DNA of 64,000 bases from an uncultured Blautia sp. (GTDB taxonomy: Bacteria > Bacillota > Clostridia > Lachnospirales > Lachnospiraceae), in assembly GCA_934394545.1 (NCBI GenBank), contig CAKRRG010000004.1:1-64000 (forward strand), in the 5' to 3' direction. The notes under the pieces were generated by a model that ran no database searches, was not told the DNA's origin, and saw only the letters and a program-made list of their open reading frames with translations. This document shows, piece after piece, positions 27,084-35,423 of this stretch. Numbering within the stretch: position 1 is the stretch's first letter; each line of letters starts with the position of its first letter. The position numbers and the translations under genes were made by a program.

Positions 27084-28375
27084 TGGTAACCTGGTTGTTT
27101 TCTTTTATGTTCAGCGTGTTCCTCTACTTTTGGACTACAGAATCGGTTAACCTTACGCTGCTGTTACTAAAAGAATACATAGCTGCAGTAATTCTGCTCG
27201 CTGTGGTCAGCTTTCTGGTATGTAAAAAGGATCCTCGCGGAAAGGTGAGACAGGGGCTTCTGCTGATCGCGGTGTTTCTTAACATTGGTATGTCTGTGTA
27301 TTGCCAGACAGATTCCGAGTATACCTTCAAAGGAAATGCTACTTTATGGGATGTATTCCGGGAATCTTATCTTTTCGAGATTATTATGATGTTTCTGGCG
27401 TTCCTGGTCGCGTTTGTGATCGTGCGCTACACCAGCTTTTACCGCACGAGAACAGTCGCTTACCTGGCTATGGCGGCAACGGTAATCTGTGTGTATGGCG
27501 CAGGAATGTTCGGTTCATCTGGAGGCTCGAACCTGAAATTCTTTGGAGTTATGGTATTTGCTGAGCTTTTGCTCTGCTACGTGTTTGGGGTGTCCTGGCT
27601 TTGTTCCGTCAGTGAGAATCGTTACGTGGGGGGAAATCCGAGTATGGTTTCCTATAATTGCGTCGCCCTTCTTCTTTGGACATTCTTACTGTACTTTGGA
27701 AGCGGAATTCTGAATAATGAGTTTGGCTTGCTGGCAGTTCTGGGCTTGGGAACTACAATTTTGTTCTTCATTAAATGCCGCAATGTGGCTGCAAAACTGC
27801 TGTATTCTGCAGCAAGTGCAGGTGGTGCGCTTCTGGCGGCAACACATGTACGCCATATTTCTGATAGGGTACAGATCTTCCTGAATCCAGCTGCTGCGTA
27901 CAAAAATCCTGTTTTAAAACAGCAGGCAGAAAGTTTGATGTACCTGTTTCGTCATTGGAATGAGGACGGCTGGTGGGGGGATGGACCAGGACATCTTTCT
28001 GCGGCTTATTATCCCACGCGAACGTCAGATCATCTTCTAGTTTTGCTTTGGGACAACTTCGGTGTATTTCTCCTGTTAGGAGTGATTGTCGGTGGGCTGC
28101 TCCTGGTGAGATGGATGCTAACGGAACCGGAAGGCTTGTCTTTATATGATAAATACTTGAATTTATGCTGTGCAGTCCTTACAGGGATTATTATGCTTCT
28201 AAATGTAATCTCCTGTACGACGATCACCATTGGCGTTCCGTTCCCGTTTATTTCAAAGGGAGCGTCAATTAATGTTTTCCTGCTCATGCCTTTTGTGGGG
28301 ATTCATGCAGGGCTGGTATATAAAGCGAAAGGGGAGGAATACAGCTATGATGATCTGGAAAATGAAGAATTTTAA
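27083..28375 (+). CDS. SEDS-family protein (FtsW/RodA/SpoVE-like glycan polymerase)
   Basis: 430 aa from ATG 27083, which overlaps the FHA stop (TAATG). About ten membrane helices. SEDS marks are present: RVQIFLNPAAAY after the middle, WWGDGPGHLS, SDHLLVLLWDNFGVF, and near the end VPFPFISKGASINVFLLMPF, the family signature. SEDS proteins polymerise peptidoglycan glycan strands from lipid II with a class B PBP partner, and one is encoded immediately downstream with a 29-base overlap. It is clearly divergent from housekeeping FtsW and RodA and sits in an accessory operon. Confidence 0.87.
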   Translation: MVTWLFSFMFSVFLYFWTTESVNLTLLLLKEYIAAVILLAVVSFLVCKKDPRGKVRQGLLLIAVFLNIGMSVYCQTDSEYTFKGNATLWDVFRESYLFEIIMMFLAFLVAFVIVRYTSFYRTRTVAYLAMAATVICVYGAGMFGSSGGSNLKFFGVMVFAELLLCYVFGVSWLCSVSENRYVGGNPSMVSYNCVALLLWTFLLYFGSGILNNEFGLLAVLGLGTTILFFIKCRNVAAKLLYSAASAGGALLAATHVRHISDRVQIFLNPAAAYKNPVLKQQAESLMYLFRHWNEDGWWGDGPGHLSAAYYPTRTSDHLLVLLWDNFGVFLLLGVIVGGLLLVRWMLTEPEGLSLYDKYLNLCCAVLTGIIMLLNVISCTTITIGVPFPFISKGASINVFLLMPFVGIHAGLVYKAKGEEYSYDDLENEEF

Positions 28376-29762
28376 CCGTCGTTTATATTTGTTTTTTGTG
28401 CTGTTTATTGTTGCGGCGCTGGCGTTCTTTTCTGTGCGCGCTGCGGGTGGTTCTCTGGTTACGGATTTTTCAGACGGGGAAATCTTACAGCTTCATGAAA
28501 AATACCAGACTGGTGCAATCTACGATCGGAATGGAGTACTTCTGGTGCGGGGCGCGGAAAAAAATGGGAGCGAAAACGGTCTGGTGTGGAGCAGCGCGCA
28601 GATCAAAGAAGACTTCGAAGACCTGTTGGGCATGGATATCTCTTCTGGTACAAGTTCCAAGTTCAATTCAGTGGCAGCTAATGCCTCTGTACTTTTCGGG
28701 ACCGAAGATAACCGCTTTAGCCGTCAGGCATTGCTGAATCCATTTCAGGCAAGAGTGGGTGGCTCTTTGCAGCTTACGTTAGATGCCCAGACCCAGCAGG
28801 AAATCAGTACTCTGATAAAGAATTATGGCTATGACAGTTCGAACACCTATGTTGTCGCCTCTGACTTTTCCAGTGGTGAAATTCTGGCTTTAAATGGAGC
28901 TGTGTTTAGTGAAGTGTTCCATCCCGGTTCCGTTATGAAGCCTATTTTGGCTGGGGCGGCAATGGATATAACCCAGGATGTGAATCTGACGAAGTATACA
29001 TACAATTGTGTTTCAGGAAATCACACCTTCAAGCTTCCAGGGGGCAAAACGTTCTCTGTCCAGTGTGCGGGAGGCGCCTATCATGGAAATAACGTTGGGG
29101 TAGCAGGCGCTTTAAAATACTCCTGTAACGGCTTTTTTATAAACCTTTTAGAAAAGCTGGATATGGAAAAACTGTTGACACAGCTCGAAGAATGGGGAAT
29201 TGGATCCTCCTTCCATTTCCATGATTTTATGTACTGGGATGGACGGTTTGTGTATGAAAAAAATAAAAGAACAAAGAATGAGGCGTATTTATTAGGTGCT
29301 ATAGGACAGGGAGACTGTTACATCAGTCCTTTCCAGATAAATTTTTTAACAAACGCCATTTTCAATCATGGGGTACTTGTAGAACCATACGAATTTATTG
29401 CTGCGCAGTCCCAGCCAGGCAGTGAATGGAAGTCAGTAGAACATTCTTTTAAAAAGCGGGTTTGCAGCAAAGCGGCAGCGGACAAGGTGGCAGATCTGAT
29501 GGAAGGCGTAACAAAGGAAGGAACTTTAAAAAACGTAGTAATGTCAAATTGGGCTGGCAAAACGGGAACAGCGCAGCTTGCAGGGGAAGATGGCTTGAAT
29601 GGTCTTTATACCGTGTGGACTACGGCAGCTTATCGGGGGGACGCGGCTAAGACCTATAGTGTTACCGTCTGCCTCGATAAGGTTGACGGGAGTTATTCAA
29701 GCGTAAGTGCAGGATTGCTGGCAAGGGATATTTTGCAGTATTTGGTAAATAAGGACAGTTGA
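28347..29762 (+). CDS. class B penicillin-binding protein (transpeptidase)
   Basis: 471 aa from ATG 28347 (GGGGAGG upstream), which overlaps the SEDS gene. An N-terminal membrane helix (about 14-32) is followed by a short pedestal with the YDRNGVLL motif, then a transpeptidase domain with all three active-site motifs: S195-V-M-K198, S259-C-N261 and K405-T-G407. It is smaller than most FtsI/PBP2 proteins owing to a short pedestal. It should cross-link peptidoglycan with the paired SEDS polymerase. Comparable rodA-pbpA pairs lie with kinase and FHA genes in actinobacteria. Confidence 0.93.
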   Translation: MMIWKMKNFNRRLYLFFVLFIVAALAFFSVRAAGGSLVTDFSDGEILQLHEKYQTGAIYDRNGVLLVRGAEKNGSENGLVWSSAQIKEDFEDLLGMDISSGTSSKFNSVAANASVLFGTEDNRFSRQALLNPFQARVGGSLQLTLDAQTQQEISTLIKNYGYDSSNTYVVASDFSSGEILALNGAVFSEVFHPGSVMKPILAGAAMDITQDVNLTKYTYNCVSGNHTFKLPGGKTFSVQCAGGAYHGNNVGVAGALKYSCNGFFINLLEKLDMEKLLTQLEEWGIGSSFHFHDFMYWDGRFVYEKNKRTKNEAYLLGAIGQGDCYISPFQINFLTNAIFNHGVLVEPYEFIAAQSQPGSEWKSVEHSFKKRVCSKAAADKVADLMEGVTKEGTLKNVVMSNWAGKTGTAQLAGEDGLNGLYTVWTTAAYRGDAAKTYSVTVCLDKVDGSYSSVSAGLLARDILQYLVNKDS

Positions 29763-29790
29763 TGAAGTGCATATAAAGGAGGAAAAATAG

Positions 29791-31182
29791 ATGAAGAAAA
29801 AACCGAAAGTAAAGAAGACTTCCAGTTTCTGGCAGAACAACAGCCAGTCTGGATATGTCCCGTATATTGACTTAAAAGGAAACGAACTGTCCATTGAGGA
29901 TATCGGCTTCACAAATGAAGAGTTATTCCACGAAAAACCTAATGATTTTGAGATCTGGGGAACAAAAAAGGAGCCAAAAAAGCAGAAGATTTACACTGTT
30001 CACTCTCCAGGTGTGAAGCCTATTTATGGAGATAATAAGAACTTTCCGGTGGCGTTGGTCTCTCCGGAAGGCGACACTTTGAATTTAAAGACCAGCTTGA
30101 AGACAAAAGAGTTCTTGCCACTCTATGCTGGTACATGTGAGACATTGGATATTGCCTTCCTTGGTCGGCCAGCAGTTGGCAAAACAACCTATATTAGTCA
30201 ACTTTCGGACCCGGCTTTTCATGAAACCTTAAGCAGAGGGCTGGAGGTTTCTATCATGGAGAGCATCTATGGAGACACATCTGGGAAAAGTGAGTATGAA
30301 AAGTTTCTTTATGCTTTGAAATACGAAGGAGTCTTTCCGCCTCCTACTGTGTTTAGCCCAAACACAATCACTCCGAATATTTATTATCTCACTTATGATG
30401 ATGGAGAGCCTCGTCACTGTTTACTGAGGCTTCACGATCTGGATGGAGAACAGTGCCTGAATATCGGGTATAAGAACACTGCTTTAAATTTCAAGTGTCT
30501 TTACTTGTGTGTGGGTGCGGATGAGCTGCTGGTCAGCGGCAATAACGGGCAGCAATATTACAAGAAAATTCTCAGCAGAGTCCTTCAGAACCTTACAGTA
30601 AAAGGTGAACTGGATTCCTGTCAGCTTATGGTGGTAATCACAAAAGCAGATCTGCTGTTAAAAAATTTCCATGATCCCTGCCTGCAGCCTGTCATCTCCA
30701 ATTCTCTGGATATGACCGCAGATGGTGAACTGCTTCTCAAAAGCAATGCAAATGGGTTTTCCTATGTAGAGTTCAATCGACGCGAAGAAGCAATCAAAAA
30801 ATTCCTTCAGAAGAACTATCCAGGCTTTTACCTGATGTTGAAAACAATGGTTCCTGGACCTGTTCACTATTCTATGATCGCATCCATCGGAAATGCCCCA
30901 GATAAAGGGAATACCTTCTCCCAGTCCCAGTACGAGCCTTTCTGTATAGATATGCCGATCGCACGGACATTAGCGGATCTTGGCATGTGCAAGATCGCTG
31001 TTGAAGAGGATAACACAGAGGCGCCAAAGGAGGAACGGGTGTCTGGTCTGGGCGGAAACAGGAACAAGAATGGCACATCAGAAAAATCATTTTTCCGGAG
31101 ATTCAAGGAAAAAATCCTGATTCATGATGAAGATGACGACGAGGAATTTGAGGACGATACATACGGTGAGTACACCAGATAG
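29791..31182 (+). CDS. P-loop GTPase, TRAFAC-like
   Basis: 463 aa with AAAGGAGG upstream. The first 115 residues are an extension without a known motif. The G domain follows: Walker A G125-RPAV-G130-K131-T132, a DxxG switch D216-LD-G219, and T284-K-A-D287 as the guanine-specificity motif after hydrophobic MVVIT. A Cys-rich LYLCVGADE strand lies between them. The C-terminal 60 residues are very acidic. It probably binds and hydrolyses GTP as a switch; it resembles GTPases found with GTPase-associated proteins in predicted conflict systems, and the next gene may be such a partner. No transmembrane helix. Confidence 0.75.
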   Translation: MKKKPKVKKTSSFWQNNSQSGYVPYIDLKGNELSIEDIGFTNEELFHEKPNDFEIWGTKKEPKKQKIYTVHSPGVKPIYGDNKNFPVALVSPEGDTLNLKTSLKTKEFLPLYAGTCETLDIAFLGRPAVGKTTYISQLSDPAFHETLSRGLEVSIMESIYGDTSGKSEYEKFLYALKYEGVFPPPTVFSPNTITPNIYYLTYDDGEPRHCLLRLHDLDGEQCLNIGYKNTALNFKCLYLCVGADELLVSGNNGQQYYKKILSRVLQNLTVKGELDSCQLMVVITKADLLLKNFHDPCLQPVISNSLDMTADGELLLKSNANGFSYVEFNRREEAIKKFLQKNYPGFYLMLKTMVPGPVHYSMIASIGNAPDKGNTFSQSQYEPFCIDMPIARTLADLGMCKIAVEEDNTEAPKEERVSGLGGNRNKNGTSEKSFFRRFKEKILIHDEDDDEEFEDDTYGEYTR

Positions 31183-31191
31183 GAGGCTATT

Positions 31192-32580
31192 ATGTGGGAT
31201 AGAATGAAAGGCACAGTTGGAAAGAAAGAGATGGAAAAATATTATGATCCAAGCCCTGGTTCTGACGAAGAACAGCAGATGTGGGAAAGGAGAGCTGCCC
31301 GCTTTAACCAGATGGATAGATACGTAATATTACGTAATCCAAATACAGGTGGACTTGGAATTGCGGTGGTGAAGGAGGATCAGGACAACTGGAATAACCA
31401 GGGCGACGGGAATGATCCGGACAGTTGGAATAACCAGGGCAGCAGATATCACCAGGGCTTCGATCAGGAGGCTCTGGAAGAAATCTATGAGAACTGTATG
31501 GAAATTCTTGTTTCAAGGGACGTGCCGTATGCAAGAGGAATTTATCCATTAAAGAATGGAAACTTCATCGCGATGATGGTGAAGAAGATTCCAGGAGGGA
31601 ACGCCTTTGAGCGTCGTCCCCATGAGATTTGTAGAGGCATTATTTTAGAGGAGAGTGAACTGGAGTTTTTCTGCCACAACATTCTGGCTGAACCAGAAGG
31701 TGGAGCAAAGTTTTTTTTCCCCGACGAGTTTGATCCAGACCACCCGGAAAACTGGACACTTCCATCCGTGGATGAATTAAGAGAACTGAATCATAGAAAC
31801 CTTCAATACTGGCTGGATGAGCTGGACTATAGGCAGGTGATCGGCTTGGCAAGCGCCTTGAAAGCAGTGAGTAAAGAGAACATGAAAATCCAGCTTGCCC
31901 TTCCAATGGAGCAGCAGGAATCCATGTTTTCTGCGCTATGCTGTATTAGCAGCCTGGTAAAAGAGAGACTGTTTATTCTTTTGAATGGCGAGTGCCCAAT
32001 GTCCCCTAATGGGCCCGATATTCTGGTTACGGAGGAGATTCGCTTTGATCATGAGGTCAGATATTCCTTTATGAACCTGGAAGATTTCATTGCTATGGGG
32101 CTTAGAATGTCATACGGATTGGATCTTGCTGACAATGATGATGGGGATGAGGAAGCCGTAAAAGAAAAGGTTGTCTCTTTGCTGGAGGTATGCAGAGATT
32201 ATGTTACAGACCATAGGGCTACTGAGTATGACGTATACGAGGCGGCACTGAGACTGCAGCAAGACAGCCAGAAGGCGTATGGTCTCTTCCGGGAAAAGCT
32301 GCGCGCTTACCTATTCCACCTTTTTCCGGGGGACTATTGCGAAGAAAATTATATCAAATTGCTTTATCTGGTCTTTCGCAGAGAGCCGGATCCCCATGAT
32401 TATTCCCTGGAGATAAAAGCAGGCCCCTATGAATTTGGCAAGATGTCCGCATTTCTTAAAAAGAAGTTCAAAGGGAGAACATTAAAAAGACATCTGTCTC
32501 TTATGGTGGAAATTCTGTTCCAGGATCAAGATAATGCGGAATTTTTCAAGGCGCTGGGAGTTAAAAAAACATTGTTTTGA
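31192..32580 (+). CDS. probable GTPase-associated (GAP1-like) protein
   Basis: 462 aa, AGGAGG 5 bases before the ATG, 9 bases after the GTPase stop. Residues about 105-150 (ARGIYPLKNGNFIAMMVKK, then RRPHEICRGIILEESELEFF) have the layout of the N-terminal domain of GTPase-associated protein 1 families, in which a phrase on displaying and owner residues precedes a GR-N-x-FAHA-like core. Residues about 64-82 hold an imperfect tandem WNNQG repeat coded with a 36-base period. The rest is helical and unrecognised. Function is inferred mainly from position beside the GTPase. Confidence 0.5.
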   Translation: MWDRMKGTVGKKEMEKYYDPSPGSDEEQQMWERRAARFNQMDRYVILRNPNTGGLGIAVVKEDQDNWNNQGDGNDPDSWNNQGSRYHQGFDQEALEEIYENCMEILVSRDVPYARGIYPLKNGNFIAMMVKKIPGGNAFERRPHEICRGIILEESELEFFCHNILAEPEGGAKFFFPDEFDPDHPENWTLPSVDELRELNHRNLQYWLDELDYRQVIGLASALKAVSKENMKIQLALPMEQQESMFSALCCISSLVKERLFILLNGECPMSPNGPDILVTEEIRFDHEVRYSFMNLEDFIAMGLRMSYGLDLADNDDGDEEAVKEKVVSLLEVCRDYVTDHRATEYDVYEAALRLQQDSQKAYGLFREKLRAYLFHLFPGDYCEENYIKLLYLVFRREPDPHDYSLEIKAGPYEFGKMSAFLKKKFKGRTLKRHLSLMVEILFQDQDNAEFFKALGVKKTLF

Positions 32581-32617
32581 GGTATCTTAATAGTACAAAC
32601 TTAAGGAGGATTACACC

Positions 32618-34366
32618 ATGACAAAGAGAAAAATTATTGGAATCGATTCAGGAACATCAACTAGCTACGCTGCTGTTCAGGAGTGGGGAAGAGTGCGTAA
32701 TGTTTTAAGCCAGGATGGAGAGGAAGCAACTCCTTCAGTGGTTACTATCACACCCAATGGTGAGGTTTTGATTGGCAGGAAAGCTGATAGCTGCCGTGAG
32801 CTTTTTCCAAAGAGAAGCTGCTCACAGTTTAAACGACTTATGGGCCAAACTACAAAGGCTTTAAAGGTAGATGGTGTTGTTTATTCACCGCAACAGCTTA
32901 CAAGCATGGTTCTCCGGCGCATTATTGACAGCGTAGTCGAAGATCAGGACGGTGAGGAAATTCCAGATGACGCAATTGTCACAGTGACTGTGCCGGCTAA
33001 CTTTGGTGCTGAAGAAAACAATGCGGTTTTTGAGGCAGCCAAGCTTGCAGGAATGAATATGAATAATGTGAAATTATTAAAAGAACCAGTTTCAGCGGCA
33101 CTTTATGTTCTGGATCAGTGTAAGAAGGAACTGGAATTGGAGAAAGAAAAAGAGCTTCTGCTGGAAGTGGTGGACGTAGGAGGCGGAACGACAGATCTGT
33201 CTGCTCTTTCCTTCCGTAAAGGAGTTATTACGGAGGTCACATCAGGGGGTAACAACAAATGTGGTGGAGAAGATATAGATCGTTTGTTTAAGGCATTTGT
33301 GAAATCTAAATTTCTGGCTGATAAAAAACTGGATGCCAATCAAGAACAAGAGCTTACTTCTAAAATTCGCCTTGCAAAGGAAACACTCAGTAAAAGAAAT
33401 GAGACTACTTTTTCCCTTTCTGTAGGAGAAAAATATACAGATAAAGTGTCTATTAAATTGACCAGAGCAGATCTTGAGCAGTGCCTGAAACATCCCTGCG
33501 CTGGTCTTACAAGAGAACAGTATGAGAAATATACAGCTGGCTGGAGCGAGTGTGAATCCTATAGACAGGAATCCTTTGAAACAAAAATTGTGAATGTTTT
33601 GAGAGAGGTGGATAGCGAGCTCAAGAAGCTGGCCAAGGAAAACAAAGAGCTGGCTGGCAAGAACAGACCTGATCTGATCATCCTATGTGGCGGCACAAGC
33701 AGGATGCCAATTGTGCACGAAATGGTAAAGTCTTTTTTCTCTGATCCGGGGATTCAGGTGCTGATTAAAGATCCTGACCTGGCAGTGTCATGCGGAGCAG
33801 CGATTTATGGCGGGTATCTCGCTGCCAAGAAAGATCCAAAGATCAACTGGGGAGAAAAGAAAAACACTGGAAAAACAACTGGTGATTCAGAGGTTGAGGC
33901 TGGAAGCAACATCATCAAAGAACTGAAGCTTGTCAGTCACAGGTCCTACGGGATCAAGTGTTGGGAGGAATCTGGAGATAAGGTTGTAAATGTTCTTTAT
34001 CGCGGCAGCACACTTCCGGTGGAAAAAGAGGAAGTATTCTTTACACGAACGGAAAACCAGAGAAAAGCAAATCTGGAGGTGTGGGAAAATGTTTTCCGCA
34101 AGAGTGACATGGGCAGAAAAATTAAGCCTGATGAGTGCAGCCTTTTAGGGGTTTGCGAGTTGGAAATCAGAGGTGACCTGCCAGAACATTCCCCGATTCA
34201 GGTTAGGCTCTCAATGGACGAGAGTGGTGTATTGCAGCTGCACGCCAGCGAGAAGACATGGGGAACCGAGGTCAGCGCAACGCTGAAGACAAAGGCCCTT
34301 CTTTCCGCTGAAGAGTTCGAGAAAGAAAAGAAGCAGGTGGACAAGCTTTACAAAGAGGTTGTGTAA
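32618..34366 (+). CDS. DnaK-like Hsp70 chaperone, accessory
   Basis: 582 aa with TTAAGGAGG upstream. Full Hsp70 ATPase domain: phosphate 1 IIGIDSGTSTSYAAV, VTVPANFGAEE, KEPVSAALYVL, phosphate 2 VVDVGGGTTDLSAL near residue 187, and IILCGGTSRMPIV near residue 350. The substrate-binding part (about 430-560) is short, with the beta-sandwich strands LVSHRSYGIKC and STLPVEKEEVFFT, and there is no long C-terminal lid or EEVD-type end. Housekeeping DnaK proteins are about 600-640 residues. It is probably a client-specific Hsp70 working with the GrpE-like factor upstream. Confidence 0.9.
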   Translation: MTKRKIIGIDSGTSTSYAAVQEWGRVRNVLSQDGEEATPSVVTITPNGEVLIGRKADSCRELFPKRSCSQFKRLMGQTTKALKVDGVVYSPQQLTSMVLRRIIDSVVEDQDGEEIPDDAIVTVTVPANFGAEENNAVFEAAKLAGMNMNNVKLLKEPVSAALYVLDQCKKELELEKEKELLLEVVDVGGGTTDLSALSFRKGVITEVTSGGNNKCGGEDIDRLFKAFVKSKFLADKKLDANQEQELTSKIRLAKETLSKRNETTFSLSVGEKYTDKVSIKLTRADLEQCLKHPCAGLTREQYEKYTAGWSECESYRQESFETKIVNVLREVDSELKKLAKENKELAGKNRPDLIILCGGTSRMPIVHEMVKSFFSDPGIQVLIKDPDLAVSCGAAIYGGYLAAKKDPKINWGEKKNTGKTTGDSEVEAGSNIIKELKLVSHRSYGIKCWEESGDKVVNVLYRGSTLPVEKEEVFFTRTENQRKANLEVWENVFRKSDMGRKIKPDECSLLGVCELEIRGDLPEHSPIQVRLSMDESGVLQLHASEKTWGTEVSATLKTKALLSAEEFEKEKKQVDKLYKEVV

Positions 34367-34428
34367 ACTTTGGAAGAAAAAGTTCACTTTTACATGTTAT
34401 GTTGCGGTGAATAGGAAGCTTTAAGGGG

Positions 34429-34458
34429 CGCGTTGCTGTGGAGAAATACAGCAACGCG
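34429..34458 (+). repeat. strong intergenic hairpin without U-tract
   Basis: Perfect 11-bp inverted repeat CGCGTTGCTGT / ACAGCAACGCG with an 8-base loop, between the Hsp70 gene and the transglutaminase gene. No T-run follows, so it is more likely an mRNA-processing or stability element than a terminator. Confidence 0.6.
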
Positions 34459-34487
34459 AAGATAGACGATATAAAGGAGGAGTCAGA

Positions 34488-35288
34488 ATGAATATTGGAA
34501 AATTCAAGATTGGAGGTTTTTATTACTCTTTGCTTGACGTTGATGACCAGACAGACTACAGAAATATTGCAGAAGCTGTAGTACAGCACGATTCCGCTGT
34601 AGTTTTAAGTGGTACACAGGAGCTTGAGCGTCTGGCAAAAGTATGCTCCGCTTTGCGGTATGATAACCCGGAATTATCTCTTTATTGGAACTCAACAGAG
34701 TTGAGTCTGAGTGATGATGGATTACTGAAATTGGTGTATACAAAGGATGAGAAAGAAGCGAGACTGGTCGTGAAGAAGGTTCGCGAGATTCGCCGTGAGA
34801 TTATGGAGAAGGTGATGGAAGAAGCGGAGGCGTGTTCTGGAACCAATAAAAATACAGAAGCAGATCCTGCTGAAATGATGGATAGTGAGACTGCCAAGGC
34901 TATCAAAAAGACATATTCCTACCTTCTGCATCATGTAAAATACGCCGCCGACGAACTGAAAAAACCACAGCCACGTCCATGGATTTACAATATCGAAGGG
35001 GCTTTTCTTTATGGAAAGTCTGGCTGCGTGGGTGTTGCTCTTGCAATGAACTACATTTGTGAAGCCTTTGGAATCCCTTGCATTCTGCTAACTGGTAGAG
35101 CGGAATTTGAAAATAAAGCTACCAACCATTGCTGGAACATGGTAACATTAGGAGAAGGACAGAACTACCATATTGATGTCACTTCCCAGCTTGTGAACAA
35201 AGAGGATGAGGAAGCATATCTTCTTCTTAAGGATGAAGAAATGAAGAAACTGGGATTTGAGTGGGGAGATATTTATCCGGAAGCTTGA
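34488..35288 (+). CDS. transglutaminase-like (papain-fold) protein
   Basis: 266 aa, AAAGGAGGAG upstream. Residues 1-125 are unrecognised, with a Lys/Arg-rich helix. Residues about 135-250 form a transglutaminase core with triad C180 (KSGCVGVALAMNYICEAFG), H214 (NHCWNM) and D230 (YHIDVTSQ). It is a free-standing counterpart of the domain fused to Hsp70 at 25039-26592. No secretion signal. Substrate unknown: peptide cross-linking, deamidation or proteolysis are all possible for this fold. Confidence 0.8.
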   Translation: MNIGKFKIGGFYYSLLDVDDQTDYRNIAEAVVQHDSAVVLSGTQELERLAKVCSALRYDNPELSLYWNSTELSLSDDGLLKLVYTKDEKEARLVVKKVREIRREIMEKVMEEAEACSGTNKNTEADPAEMMDSETAKAIKKTYSYLLHHVKYAADELKKPQPRPWIYNIEGAFLYGKSGCVGVALAMNYICEAFGIPCILLTGRAEFENKATNHCWNMVTLGEGQNYHIDVTSQLVNKEDEEAYLLLKDEEMKKLGFEWGDIYPEA

Positions 35289-35315
35289 TTAATTATAGAG
35301 GGGATTCGCGGCGGA

Positions 35316-35343
35316 CGCCGCAGTTACCGCTGCGGCGCTTTCT
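35316..35343 (+). terminator. GC-rich hairpin, possible terminator
   Basis: Eight-base stem CGCCGCAG/CTGCGGCG, 6-base loop, followed by CTTTCTCC. The weak U-tract suggests partial termination between the transglutaminase and phosphoesterase genes. Confidence 0.45.
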
Positions 35344-35423
35344 CCTATCGGGATTGGAAAAATATTCTGCTTCCGCATGGTAGAAAGTAAATATGATGTA
35401 TTAGTTATGGAGGGGTTAAAAAT

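Noticed and set aside
26622-29762. Housekeeping division or elongation genes (ftsW/rodA with mrdA)
   Set aside because: They are divergent, lie among accessory kinase, chaperone and GTPase genes, and lack the usual mur/mre/min neighbours.
31384-31440. Tandem repeat as a mobile or CRISPR-like element
   Set aside because: Only two imperfect 36-base copies within one gene, coding a DxWNNQG repeat; no spacer structure.
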